DNA from: Gordionus sp. m RMFG-2023
Lineage: Eukaryota; Nematomorpha; Gordioida; Chordodea; Parachordodidae
Length of the DNA stretch: 64,000 bases
Reading direction: 5' to 3'
Assembly: GCF_954871325.1 (NCBI RefSeq)
Contig: NC_088775.1
Coordinates: 75,369,561 to 75,433,560 of the forward strand
This document shows positions 1 through 11,273 of the stretch, in pieces. Numbering within the stretch: the first letter of the stretch is position 1; every line of letters begins with the position of its first letter. The translations under genes and the position numbers were made by a program. The notes beneath the pieces were generated by a model. The model was not told the DNA's origin. It did not search any database and was given only the letters and a program-made list of their open reading frames with translations.

Positions 1-1218
1 CAGTTTGTTAATTAGATTTAGCCAAATAAACTTGAACCAAAGTTTTTACTTTGCATGAACTGGAATCAATTTTACACCGCAAATATAAAGTTGAACGTGA
101 TAAATTAGTTACTATTTAAAAAAACCTTTACCAACCCTAATTAATACATTCTTTTAAAGAATAAGTATCTTTGCTCTCCTTGTAATTAAATAAACAATTT
201 CATTATATTTATATTAAATATAGGTGACACGTAGTCTATACTGAAAAATAGAGTAAAATATTATCACCAAATCATATCTCAAATTTTCAAACGATCCTAT
301 TTTTTCGAATCGGACAGAAGGTCTTTAGAATTGCTTCCCTGGTTCTTTCTGCAATAAATAAAGTTTATATATTTTTATAAATTAAATATTATCTTTTTAC
401 AGTAATCAAATTAAATATAAAAAATTCAATCTCTTGTGAACTAATATTTTTAAACAGATGACTGAGTAAAAAGATTGGAAATATCCTTCATATTAGTTCC
501 ATTATTACGAAAATATAAAATATACTACTAATGTATGATTTAGTCATTACATTTTTATCTAGGGTTCCCATCATTGGCAACTTACTGTACCAATTGAAAT
601 CACATAAAAACGCATCGTAATTTTAATATTGAACCAGAGGTTATAGAAGAATAAAAAACTTATTAATAAAACATAATATTTTGGTGAATATTATTAAAAC
701 ATTTTAGCATTTTTATTAAAATAAATAGTCGAAGAATGAAACTAGCTTATATTATAAAGGACACTATCGACAAATATAAATAAATAGTTAAAGATATTAT
801 ATATAGGCCCAGAGCTAAAAAGTTGCAATTAAGAGGGCCAAGTTTTTGGGGGTTAACATTTTTTTTTGGTGGAAGGGGCGGGGGGGAGGGGTTGGTATCT
901 TTTCTATATAAGCCATTATAAATAAATTTGGAAGTATATATAAAATATGAAACAAATTTTAACTTTATATTCATTAAAATAGAATCCACTAAAACTAGAA
1001 ATCATTTTCATTAATTTTATAAATATTCACAACCGAATAAAATATTATTATCGTTATTTAATCCTAAGTATATATCTAGATATTGCTGATTTTCAATTTC
1101 TCTTCTAGATAAAATTAAATGTCGTTTTAGCCATTTTTCTATTTTATTAAATGCGTAAGTTCAGTAAAACGTTTTATGAACATCAGTTTTATACATAATA
1201 TATATATATATTAAATTA
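1..1218. other. Non-coding AT-rich flank with a possible transposon end
   Basis: No credible reading frame is seen here. At about 800-895 there is a GC-rich patch with a run of G and the word GGCCC on both sides of an AT spacer. It resembles the G-rich subterminal part of the hAT elements found later in the window, but no partner end or target duplication is visible. TTTATT at about 1143-1148 reads AATAAA on the minus strand, roughly 70 bp beyond the stop of the minus-strand exon at 1219, and is a reasonable polyadenylation signal for it. Confidence 0.4.
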
Positions 1219-2007
1219 TTAACAATTGTCATCTATCTTGGAATATATATGAGATAAGTAGTTTCCAGCATCATAGCTCAAGCAAAATGGTACCTTAGTT
1301 TCCGCTGATGAATTATGTTCGGGGAATATATCGTATCTTTCTTTAAATATGTCATTTAATTTAACATTATTATCTTCGCGTGAGATATGGTCTTGATGAT
1401 ATCGAAATAGTCTCAGATATTTATAACAGTCTATGGGTGGATAGTTTCCAGAATAATGGCAATCTGTTAGGTCGGGAAGATTATTTATTGCATTTTTTTT
1501 ATCATTATTTGTTATGTTAAGGTGAGATTGTGCCATATTCCTATTAATGTGAAGCTCTGAAACAAATTTTTGGGATACATTTTCATCTTCAATTAACTTA
1601 GGAACGTCTTCAACTATAGCCCCATGCTCCATTAATTGATTGTATGCCTCATATCTTTTAATATTATTATTGCTATGAAGCTTTGATTTGACAGGATATT
1701 GCATTGTGTGATATTGAAAAGAATACGTTTTAGAATCATTGTGAAAATCCTTGGAATAATCATTATAGGCGGACAGTCTTCGTCTATTTAGATTATTTGT
1801 GTTAGGATCATTTGTGGTCATAGGCACTATAATATAAGTCGGTTCTGTTTCTTTGGAAAAAGTATTTTCATTCTTATGTTGATATTTATTCCACCACCTA
1901 TTCTGTTGCTGGTTGATATTGTAATAATAATAAAATTTATCATTTTTTTCAGATTCTACTCCTTGGGTTTTATTCGCACATAGAAGGTTCCAAGGAAGAT
2001 TAGTGTT
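1219..2007 (-). CDS. Terminal exon of an unrecognised protein-coding gene
   Basis: The frame is open for 262 codons on the minus strand and ends in TAA at 1219-1221. It has no ATG near its 5' end; the first in-frame ATG is internal, at 1821. Immediately upstream is a strong splice acceptor: a T-rich tract running into ACAACTAG, with the AG at 2009-2008. Together with the downstream AATAAA this argues for a 3'-terminal exon in phase 0, not a complete gene. The protein is polar and rich in Asn, Tyr, Asp, Ser and His, with Tyr and Gln clusters in the first 30 residues. It has no transmembrane segment, signal peptide or domain that I recognise. Asn-rich composition is partly expected from the AT bias, but the length without stops in such AT-rich DNA is unlikely by chance. 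Upstream exons would lie beyond 2010 and were not found. Confidence 0.6.
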   Translation of the reverse strand, partial: NTNLPWNLLCANKTQGVESEKNDKFYYYYNINQQQNRWWNKYQHKNENTFSKETEPTYIIVPMTTNDPNTNNLNRRRLSAYNDYSKDFHNDSKTYSFQYHTMQYPVKSKLHSNNNIKRYEAYNQLMEHGAIVEDVPKLIEDENVSQKFVSELHINRNMAQSHLNITNNDKKNAINNLPDLTDCHYSGNYPPIDCYKYLRLFRYHQDHISREDNNVKLNDIFKERYDIFPEHNSSAETKVPFCLSYDAGNYLSHIYSKIDDNC

Positions 2008-2010
2008 CTA

Positions 2011-4825
2011 GTTGTAAATAAAAGAAAAATAAAAATTGAATTATGAATAAAAAAAACCGGATAAGGGTAATTGAAAAATAATTCAGGTTTGTCTAAGATG
2101 AAAAAAAAAAGAAGTCTCATGGATTTAGAAAATGAAATATTAAGATCTTACTCATATCAAAAAGAATATCCTTAAAATCATTCATACTTTTTTCTTACAC
2201 GATTCTGAAAAATCACAATATTTTCTCACATCTTCAATAAAATTGTTCATAAATCTTTTATTAAGGTTTCATAGTTTTTCATTTTTGTGGGCCTAGCAAG
2301 AGTAGACTCTTTCTCACTCTTGGCAAATTTTTATGAATGAATCCCTAAAATATTCTCAAACCAATCCCAATGTAGTCTTTGTTTAAAACTGACACTAATG
2401 TTTACTATATCAATGATAGTTTATTTATTTTTTTAAATAGTTAACTTGTGTTTGAGATATTTTCTGGACTGGAACCACTATGCATTGATGATTTCGATTA
2501 TCTTCCAGTAAACTATTACTCAATTCCAAATTGTCTAAATGATTAGTTTTTTTGTTGATCAAATTATCAGTATTCTTGTAGATCAAGCAAGAATCTTTTT
2601 TAAATCCGACACATTTAAGCTGTTTTTGATTTCTAGAATATTTTAGAAAAAAATAGATTTGTTAAAGTAAAAAAAACTAAGATAAAATATTTTTTCATGC
2701 ATAATAAAATTATACAACCACTTAGTGGTAAAGTGTGGAATGAAATTGTATTTATAAGAAAATAATATTTTGTCACAAAATATTTTCAAATAAATTATTG
2801 AATTACTGTTGTTTGCCCGATACTTTATTTTAAAGAAATTTTTATAATAATAAAATGAGATTCGACCAATTATCCTCTAAATCATAGAGCTTGGAATTAT
2901 TTCATATATATATATATATCAGATTCCGCTGACTCCTGTTAAAGTGTTAGGAATTCTGGAGTAATCTCAGATCATCCTAAAACCACATTTGATATTATAT
3001 TTATACAAAAGCAAGCTAACAAAAAATTTAATATTTTAGCCATTTATAAGAAATAAGTATATTATAAGAGATAATTAATATCAGTAAAATAAAGGGTTGA
3101 AAAATTATACATATCATTACCTCCAGAAATTTGTCTGTTCTTGTAAATATCATTTAAAAAATCCCAGACTCTACACCTCTCGAATGCATATAATATATCA
3201 CTATAAACACTAACATGAAAGAAAATTAAGTAAAAGTTAATAAATTTTTTAAATACCGACTATAATTCAAAAATTTTTGAAAAAAGCATTTTTATAAAAT
3301 TTATTACGGAAAAACCCACCTAATCGTGCTTTCTCCCTACAGGAAAAACCTAGATACGCCTATGATTACCTTATAAAAGGCAGCAAAATCAATATAATAA
3401 AAAATTATTTCTGTTATAAAATTTAAAATTTTGGTTCCATTAAATAAATCTTTTACAATTTACAAATCATAATAAATTTGTATTAAATTAAATTAAATTA
3501 TGATATAATATTAGTTATAATGGTCAAAGAATTTCGGCAAAACATAAATAAAACTATAAAAACTAGAACACATTCAATTTTAATTCAAATTAATTCATTT
3601 AAGCTATCAAGGTCTCTACTAAAAATAATAGTCTCGATGTATGAATATAAAATTTTTAGGATTTCTTTAAAATCAAAACTCATTTCAATTTTTTTTTGAT
3701 GTAACCGAATAATAAAATTATTTTATTTTAGCTAATCTAATTAAAAGACTTTATAACCGCTACAAACATCATAACTAAATTATAAAGTTTGAATGGAAAT
3801 AAGTCGAATTATAAGTGTTTTTTGATACAATGAGTTGAATAATTTTAGTAACTGTCTCTATCTCTGATCTTTAAAATGATCATCGTCATTAAAATACTTT
3901 GGTATTTTTCGAGGACCGTAGTCCAAAGCTGTTTCTTATTAATATTTAAGTTTGCCTTATTAATTTATATAATTTTTTAGAAAATTTTTGAATATATTTT
4001 ATTTTATATTACTTTTCTAGAGGAGTTACTTTCATATTGGAGATACTCTTTCTTTTTTAGTTCATTTTTATTTTGCAATATACTATAACGAAATGTTTGT
4101 CAAAAAAGTATTTTACTTATATCAAATAATTGATTATCATAAAATACTTATATATTTAAATTAAATCATAAAACAAGAATTAAATAAAGGAAAAACAAAA
4201 ATATTTTTAAAATAACAAAAAAATTAAAAGAATGGTATTTTTATATAGGACTACTGCCTAGGCCCCATCTTTTATTTAATGACCGTGGTCCGATCCGTGC
4301 GTAGTTCCTAAAGACCGAACTGTAACCCTCACTACTTTCAATGTCATATCTCTATTTACAGAATGACAGTTTTTTTAAAATTGATATTTTTATTTTTAAA
4401 TATGAATATGAAAATCGTTAGGGTTTTGCAAATCTGGAGTTTTAGCAAATCTTTATGAAAATTATTTGTAGTAGTAAAGATTTTTTATTTAAATTTTGAA
4501 AGACCTGATTAGTTTATAATTTTATTTCAATATGCAAGGAGTACTACCTTGCAATTTTAAGTAAACATTTGAACTATTCTTAAATTAAATTAATTTCTAT
4601 ATTCGACGGTTTTTAGTAAATTTAAAAATTAACAAATATTTTATGCGAAATTGTCTAAAATTCACAAGCTAGGTTTATACATATTCCGATAAAATAAAAT
4701 GAGCTAGATAATTTAAGTTTTTATAATTTGCTAATCCGGGCCTACGAAGCATAGTCCTGAATTTATTAAACTCATATGATATTTATAGTATATCTATATC
4801 TTGTTCGCTTGTTTTTAAATCACAT
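2011..4825. other. Intronic or intergenic AT-rich DNA, no gene seen
   Basis: No reading frame with convincing codon content is visible on either strand. The stretch at 3318-3366 ends in CCTAGATACGCCTA, which looks like the end of a hAT element of the CAGTGGCGTA type, but I found no matching partner. If the exon at 1219-2007 has upstream exons, this interval would be intron. Confidence 0.35.
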
Positions 4826-4830
4826 ACAGG

Positions 4831-5066
4831 GTTTCCCATTCAAAAAAGGAAAAGTCCCAATCATAAAAGGAAAATGTTCAATCAAAAAAAGAAAAGGCCC
4901 AAACAAAAAAGGAAAAGTGTCAATCAGTTTTAGGAAAAAGTCCGATCAAAAAAGGAAAAGGTTCAATCAAAAAAGGAAAAGTGTCAATCGAAAAAGGAAA
5001 ATTCCCAAAAGGAAAGGAAAAGTGTCAATCAAAAAAGAAAAATTCCCATTCAAAAAAGGAAAATCG
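4831..5066. repeat. Tandem array forming the left foldback terminus
   Basis: About eleven imperfect units of roughly 20 bp, each of the form CAATCAAAAAAGGAAAAGTG with variation in the last bases (GTG, GTCC, GGCC, GTTC). The reading frame through it is only a consequence of the period. The inverted counterpart is at 8078-8352. Confidence 0.85.
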
Positions 5067-6227
5067 TAATTTTTTAAAATTTCTTAACAATTTTTTTTAA
5101 ATTTTTATTTATTTTTGTTATTCCTTCTTATTTTATTTCTAACTTTTTGCGATTTCTTTACATTAATTTTCTTACTGTATCTTCAATCTATTTCTAACTT
5201 TTTGCGATTTTCTTTACTTTATTTTTCTTACTATATCTTCTCTCAATTTATTTTTCTTCTCATTTTTGATAATTCTTTTGTATTTTTAAAAATAATTTAT
5301 AAATTTAGGTCCATTAACAATTCTTTACTTTTTTTTTCATCAAACATACAATATTCTTTTTGTGATTTTTTCATTGTAATCTTTTACATACATTTCTAAC
5401 CTATTCAATGATTTTTAATCTTTATTTTTTGAGCTTTTCTCAATTTTTTTCTTCTCATTTTTGATAATTATTTTTTAAAATTATATTTATTTTTTTTGGC
5501 AGACAAATATCAAATTATTTATAATTAGCAATTGCTAAATTAAATTAATCGTTTGGTTATAATGTACCTTTTTAAAATTAAATAAGTTTGAACTGTAATA
5601 CCAAACGATATGTAAATTAATAAAATATAATCATTTTTAAATTCATATTTTTAAAATTTTCAAAAATGAGAAGAAAAAAAATTGAGAAAAGCTAAAAAAA
5701 TAAAGATTAAAAATCACTTAAAGAGATTGAAAAGGTTAGAAATGTATGTAAAAGACTACAATGAAAAAATCATAAAAAGTATATAGCAGGCGCGTAAACA
5801 ATGGGTGGGGGGGGGGCCCCATCGCAAATTTGATTGTTTTCATAAATATCATTTTAAGCTAACAAAAATTTTACCCTCCACCCCCCCCCCCCCAATCAAA
5901 ATTTTACAAATATTTGAATATCAATTTTCCAACATAAAACTTATTTTTTATAAATAAATTTTATTAAAATTTTCTTTCCTTGTGAGTACATTAACATTAT
6001 TCAAAAATATTAATAAATGGAAATATTTTAAGTCAAAGAGATTGAAATCAAATGGTAATTTATTTTATTATTATATATAATTATTTTATTAAATTCAAAA
6101 TTATTAGTAAGTTAGAATTAATAAGTATTTTTTGTAGAACAGAAGAAATAGAAATACAAAAGTTAAATAAGGCTGAGCATGAAAAAAGTAATGTGTCGTC
6201 AGAAGCGATATCATTATTGAATTAAAT

Positions 6228-7047
6228 TGATCATTCAGAGTTTATCATTGCTGCTAGTTGCATCAATAAATTATTTTCCTATAGCTCACTACTTTGTAGA
6301 AATTTACAAAAACCAAATTCAGGTTATTGATTTGGTGGAAAATATATAAGAACAGGTAGATACAATAAGAATGAATGTAGATGAATATTTTCATAATATT
6401 TATATAGACATTGAATCGAAGGCTAAATTTTATGATATAACACTAATTAAACCTAGCTTAGCACCTGGGCGATTATTGAGATACAAAATAAATATTGGCT
6501 CAACTGAAGAATATTATAAAATATCCACTTTCATCCCATTCTTAGATACTTTTTTATCGCAAATAAAAGTACGGTTTTTAGATAAAAAACAAGTCTTTAG
6601 TAATCATCAAATTTTATTACCTAAAGACCATTCTTCGTTTTCTGATGCCATTATTGGTAAAATTAAATATTTAGTAAAATTTTATTCCTATGATATTCAT
6701 ACTTAAATCAATTTAATCAGTGAATTCGCATTTGTGGTATAAATATTTACTACGTTTTTTACCTGAGCATGCTATTGATGCGCTCAATCGGTGTAAAGAA
6801 ACCTTGGCTCAAATTCCTAATATTTTGAAGTTGTTTTATATTCTACCATGTTTGCCTATTATAACATGTACGAATGAAAGGACTTTCCAACTTAAGAAGG
6901 TTGAAAACATATTTATGAAGTACTACTTCCGAATCTTGGCTAAATGGGTTAGCTCTGTTAAACATCCACAGAGATTTGGTTCTAATGACAAACAAAATTC
7001 TTGATGAATTGGCAACATTCCCACGAAAATTAAAAATCACATTATAA
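6228..7047 (+). pseudogene. hAT transposase remnant (p52/rIPK-like group)
   Basis: Several frames carry the C-terminal half of a hAT transposase. Around 6228-6300 a segment matches the helical region preceding the RNase H insertion. At 6371-6704 there is a 111-residue open piece with the family pattern EEYYKISTFIPFLDTFLSQ, about residue 48-66 of that piece. At 6720-7002 comes LPIITCTNERTF, the hAT dimerisation motif, followed after a frame change by ILDELATFP and a stop at 7045-7047, where family members normally end. Frameshifts at about 6350, 6710 and 6985 and loss of the N-terminal half make it non-functional. The N-terminal zinc finger and first catalytic Asp are not seen. Confidence 0.8.
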
Positions 7048-7068
7048 TTATATTATTTAATAAAAAAA

Positions 7069-7150
7069 TTTGTATAATATTGTATTTGATAAGGTTTAAA
7101 AAAACTTGTATAATATTGTATTTGATAAGGTTTAAAAAAAACTTGTTTTT
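7069..7150. repeat. Two tandem copies of a unit of about 41 bp
   Basis: The unit begins TTGTATAATATTGTATTTGA and is duplicated almost exactly between the hAT A coding remnant and the MITE. It looks like a recent local duplication. Confidence 0.8.
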
Positions 7151-7177
7151 TAAATTATTTTCTAGTCAAAATTTTAT

Positions 7178-7398
7178 AGTGTTGTTAAACGCCTCGTTTT
7201 GAGCCGATTTTTAAAAACGGCTAACTCAGTTATTTATCCAGAAAAATATTATGCAAGCCTAAAAATTTTGCTCATAGAAGGAGCAAAGGTCTCGATATAT
7301 AGTATCGAAATTTCGAGGCTTAGTTAATATTTTTCTGGCGAAAATTTTGAGTTAGCCGTTTTTAAAAATCGGCTCAAAACGAGCCGTTTAACAACATT
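7178..7398. mobile_element. MITE, GGCTC family, copy 1 (inside hAT A)
   Basis: The ends AGTGTTGTTAAACG and CGTTTAACAACATT are inverted. Just inside each is a GGCTC-like palindrome (GCCTCGTTTTGAGCC and its inverse), followed by CGGCTAACTCA on the left and TGAGTTAGCCG on the right, so most of the element folds back on itself. Flanks aattttat (7170-7177) and aatattat (7399-7406) are an 8-bp duplication with one mismatch. Two further copies are at 35580-35800 and 39348-39569. It has no coding capacity and is likely moved by a hAT transposase in trans. Confidence 0.9.
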
Positions 7399-8077
7399 AA
7401 TATTATATACATCCTACTATTAGTATTTTCAATAAAAAAATTATATTATACTTATATTGTATGAGAATTTAAGCTGAGGCTAGCTTTTAAAGAAAATTTT
7501 ATAAAAAAAATGACATTAAACTTTATTTCAACTTTACATTTAAAAAACTTTATTAAATATAATATACCTAACTAAAAATAATAAAAAATAGGCTTGTAAT
7601 ATACATTAGCACGAATTAGTAAATAATAGTTACAAATAGAAATATAATTATTATTAAATTATAAATAATTTAATGGAATAGCTAAAACATAAGACCCGGC
7701 CGAAGGCCAGATAAAAGGGGTTTGGAGGCGAAGCCCCCAAAAATATCCCTCCCCCCATAAGATAATTTTGGATATGCCACTGGTATATTGTATGTATGAT
7801 GAAAAAAAAAACGTAAAGAATTGTTAAAAAAATGGACCTAAATTTATAAATTATTTTTAAAAATACAAAAGAATTATTAGAAATGAGAAGAAAAATAAAT
7901 TGAGAGAAGATATAGTAAGAAAAATATAGTAAAGAAAATCGCAAAAAGTTAGAAATAAATTGAGAAAAAATACAGTAAGAAAAATAATGTAAAGAAATCG
8001 CAAAAAGTTAGAAATAAAATAAGAAGGAATAACAAAAATAAATAAAAATTTAAGAAAAATTGACAAGTCTTTTTTTG

Positions 8078-8352
8078 AATGGGAATTTTCCTTTACTTTT
8101 AGAAATTTTCCTTTTTCGATTGACACTTTTTCTTTTTTGATTGGACCTTTTCCTTTTTTGTTTGACACTTTTCCTTTCGACACTTTTCCTTTTTTTGATC
8201 GGACTTTTTCCTAAAACTTTGAGACTTTTCCTTTTTATTGACACTTTTCCTTTTTTGTTTGGGCCTTTTCCTTTTTTGATTGAACCTTTTCCTTTTATGA
8301 TTTACCTTTTTCCTTTTATGATTGACCCTTTTCCTTTTTTGAATGGGAAACC
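8078..8352. repeat. Tandem array forming the right foldback terminus
   Basis: Units of about 20 bp of the form CTTTTCCTTTTTTGATTGAC, the inverse complement of the array at 4831-5066. It ends in GAATGGGAAACCCTGT. Apparent reading frames through it are artefacts of the repeat. Confidence 0.85.
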
Positions 8353-9181
8353 CTGTAATAATATTAACAATAAAGAATATATTTGAAATTTTGTACTTTT
8401 TTACAATACTATTATATTAATTAATATTATAAAAGATATACAATATTTTAAACATTTTTTTTTAAATGAAAATTTATTTTTATTTATCAAATTATTATTT
8501 AAAAAAAGTAAGACCAACGAAAATAAAAAATAACAAAATCAATTATACTAAATTAAATGCTGGTCTGCGATTTAGGTTGGTTATCTAAAATCTATGTTTT
8601 AATTTAACATCTATGTTATTCTTTTCAGCATTAAGGATAGTGTGAGTCTTAAACGAAGTGTAATGTTTCCTTTTAAAAGAGTGAGTGGCTGGCGTATCTA
8701 AGATCTTTACGTAATATATGGTGACAGGCGCGTACACAGGAATTTAGTCTGGGGGAGGGGAGGATAATAAATTTTTTTAAGAAATATTATTGTTAATTAA
8801 AAATACTAAGCATAAATTTATTATGACATAACTTTTATATTACACAATTTTAAATTAATGTGAATTACAAAAAAATTATATATATAAACCGGTATTGAAA
8901 AACTATAAAATAAATGTGAATTACACGATATGAATCACTTAAATGACCCAAAATTGAAATTTGAATTTTTTGAGCCTTTAAAATATATAAAGTATAAAAA
9001 ATTTAAATGTTGGAAATATAAATTAATACACAAAAAGTTTCTTAGGAATAATTGTATTTTGTATGTTTTGAGCTAATTTTTCAATTATTTATCCTTGCTT
9101 GGCGTTAAATGCCTATGAATATTCAAACGATCCAAATCATTCAATCTACTTTCAGAAGTTGTATTTCATAGATATGTTATA

Positions 9182-9444
9182 CAGAGACTTGCAGGCCCGG
9201 CCCCTGAGCCGGGCCGTATTTAATTTTTTTAAACATACCCAGGTCGGGCCCGAAATTTTTTTAAAAAAAACACCCGGGCTGGGCCTGAAAATCTTTTTAA
9301 GAAAATATCCGGGCCGAACTGTATATTATTTTAAAACCAAATATATGAAATCGCCATTATTAGCTATAAAAATAAAAAATAAATATAATTTATTTTTAAA
9401 AAATCTGGGCCGTGCCCTGCAAATTGTACCTCTGCAAGGCTCTG
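9182..9444. mobile_element. Short GGCCCGGCCC-type non-autonomous element
   Basis: The left end CAGAGACTTGCAGGCCCGG and right end CTGCAAGGCTCTG are inverted (CAGAGxCTTGCAG). Inside are spaced GGCCCGGCCC and CCGGGC words separated by poly-T/poly-A spacers. The GC content contrasts sharply with the surroundings. A clear 8-bp target duplication is not visible (flanks atgttata and ttattctt). Related sequence is found at 51224-51515, with end-like pieces at 25768 and 33750-33775. The open frame through it is probably meaningless. Confidence 0.6.
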
Positions 9445-9628
9445 TTATTCTTCTTAAAAAAGAGAATGTTCTCTCATTAGTTTACTAACGGGAAGAGTTG
9501 CTTATATATATAACCATTTTAATACAGTGGGAATATAATCTAAAATGTGTTTGAAATAATGCAAAGCATCCATAGCATTTTTTGGGACTATATCAACCAT
9601 AGTTAATCTTTTAATCATAGTTATTCAG

Positions 9629-10260
9629 CTAATAAGGCATCACTATTTTAACATCTTCATGACAAAAATCTAACAAATATTTATATTTTTTTCTATCACC
9701 ATCTGAAAAAGGTTGGAAAGGCTTTTGTGGAAGTAATATCTGCGGATTTGTAAGTGTTGCATGATGAATTAAAAACCATTCATTTATTTGGGTTATGAAT
9801 GTATCTAAGAGAGAGGACATTCGTTTTATAACACTCTTCTACTGATCCTATATTAATGTTTTGACGATGAGCTTGCTGTAAGTTGAGGAGGACAAATATT
9901 AAACACGTATAGCTCTGCTTTTGACTCCAATAACGTATAAAATATGAAATCCTTCCTCAACATTAGCTCTAATTTCCTTGAGTTCTAATAAAATGCTCTC
10001 CGCTATTCTCATCTTCTTAATCAAGTCAATGTTATGTTTTTGAAAAGTATTACAAATTTGCAATAAGTATTGAATCCAATAATTTTCTTGCTTCTGAGGA
10101 AATATTACTTTCAAGTCATTGTGATATTTCAGTAATAGCATTAATCGGCTCTTCTAACTCCATAAAAGCTGTTATTGCTTGGCGGAGACTCGATCTCGTT
10201 GGACAAGCTTACAATTTCTTTCTCCCTAAAAGGAGTTTCAGAAATAATTATTTGACTAGA
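9629..10260 (-). pseudogene. hAT transposase remnant in element B
   Basis: Minus strand. Read from 10260 downwards, a stretch containing QAITAFMELEEPINAIT is followed by an 80-codon open piece (10141-9899) with the helical pattern LKEIRANVEEGFHILY. After a stop and a frame change, LLDTFITQINEWF (9810-9770) matches the FIPFLDTFISQ block of the same hAT group as elements A and C. The conserved QILLP segment follows. The C-terminal dimerisation domain and the N-terminus are missing. Stops at 9898, about 9850 and 10105 show it is dead. Confidence 0.7.
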
Positions 10261-10538
10261 AATTTAGATAAATAATACGCCACTAAAATTTTAAAATAAT
10301 AGGTAAATTACGCCAAGGAAAACTTGAAATCGAAATTAATTGATAAAATAACTAGTAGATGAATATGTTATATAAATGTAATTAAATATATATATGAGAT
10401 AGGATTATAAATATTAACAAATATAAATTAATATTAACAATATATTTTGGAAATATAATTCGGCATCTGCATTTTTTGGCTGGGGGGGGGGGGATTTGTC
10501 CTCTGCCCCCCCCCGCTGCGTACGCACCTGTATGGTCA

Positions 10539-11273
10539 TGGTTTTTAAAAAGTGTTGAAAGCAGGTTTTAACATTTGTTCAAAATTAAAAATCTTCAAAG
10601 TTCCTTGCTCTTTTGAAGATCAAAAAATGTGAAGATTTTTTTATAAAAAAAATAATTTAGCCATTTTATTTAAAAATACATCTGGGAAAATTTTTATTCT
10701 TTTTTAAAAAAGAACATCAAAGGGAAAATCGAAGAAGATACAGCAAAAAACATATTATATTTTGAAAAATCTTCTATGAGCATGCTCAAAATTTTTTTTG
10801 CGAAAAAAGATCTTCAATTCTTTTGATCTTAGAAGATATTTTTTTTTTCAAAATTCTAGGCGAATAATTTTTTTAAACCCTGGATCGTTAAAATATAAAT
10901 TGTCAGACAAACTTACCCTAAATTCACGCCCGAATTAGCTGCAGAGTATACAAAATTCGCGCGAATAATGCAAAAATACAGCATATCGATGATAATTTGC
11001 AATGAAATATTTCAAATACAATTATATATTTTTTTAATTTAATTATTATATAATTATGATAAATTATTTTGTAAAAAACGGTGTTTCTCTATTTTAAATA
11101 TATTTTTGTAAGTTCTTATTTTATTTGGCTCCGAACCCTGAGCCCGGTTAAGGGAATTTTTATTGAATCCAAAAACCTTTTTCTTTTTAGAAATGAGAAA
11201 GGTTACATTTTTTTATTGAATTTAGATCAAAATTACCCCAAAAAATTTAATTTTTAAAGAGATGCCATATTAG
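10539..11273. other. Non-coding, with short inverted-repeat debris
   Basis: At 10600-10860 GAAGAT and ATCTTC words recur in both orientations around a poly-A/T core, like a decayed palindromic element. At 10905-10970 the segment ACTTACCCTAAATTCACGCC..GAGTATACAAAA is similar to the inverted sequence at 35060-35145. No reading frame is supported. Confidence 0.4.

Larger units (their letters stand above)
5787..7782 (+). mobile_element. hAT element A (inside the foldback)
   Basis: The left end CAGGCGCGTAAACA (5787) and the right end TATGCCACTG (ending 7782) form short hAT-type inverted ends (CAGGCGCGTA / CAGTGGCATA). The flanks carry an 8-bp target duplication, gtatatag (5779-5786) and gtatattg (7783-7790), 7 of 8 matching. 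Eight bases is the hAT signature length. The intact left foldback arm shows that the pre-insertion sequence was the gtatattg form. Poly-G/poly-C runs sit just inside the left end (5804-5820 and 5878-5893) and a GGGG..CCCC hairpin inside the right end (7717-7740). It contains a decayed transposase and a MITE. Confidence 0.9.
4826..8357. mobile_element. Foldback element with long inverted arms, split by a hAT
   Basis: The left end ACAGGGTTTCCCATTC (from about 4826) is repeated inverted at 8341-8356, and TA flanks both ends, so a TA target site is possible. The arms stay complementary for roughly 650 bp. The outer part (4831-5066 and 8078-8352) is a short tandem array. The inner part is a T-rich stretch with a repeated TTCTAACTTTTTGCGATTT word (5130-5220), matched inverted at about 7930-8010. 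The innermost part (5337-5475) pairs with 5651-5786. A single-stranded loop of about 175 bp separates the arms. The right arm is interrupted by the hAT element at 5787-7782; removing that and one target copy restores a continuous right arm. Original length would be about 1.5 kb. No coding capacity is seen, so it is non-autonomous. Confidence 0.85.
8725..10530 (-). mobile_element. hAT element B
   Basis: The ends CAGGCGCGTACACAGG (8725) and GCTGCGTACGCACCTG (ending 10530) form an inverted pair of hAT type. The flanks tatggtga (8717-8724) and tatggtca (10531-10538) are an 8-bp target duplication with one mismatch. As in elements A and C, a G-run or C-run lies just inside each end (8750-8762; 10482-10514). 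The body holds a minus-strand transposase remnant and, at 9182-9444, a short GC-rich inserted element. Confidence 0.9.

Noticed and set aside
747-989. Minus-strand frame with a proline run
   Set aside because: The Pro run is the G-rich patch of a probable transposon end, and the remainder is AT-driven hydrophobic sequence.
4776-5069. Plus-strand frame rich in Lys through the GGAAAA repeats
   Set aside because: Its length comes from the period of the tandem array; the inverse array at 8078-8352 gives similar meaningless frames.
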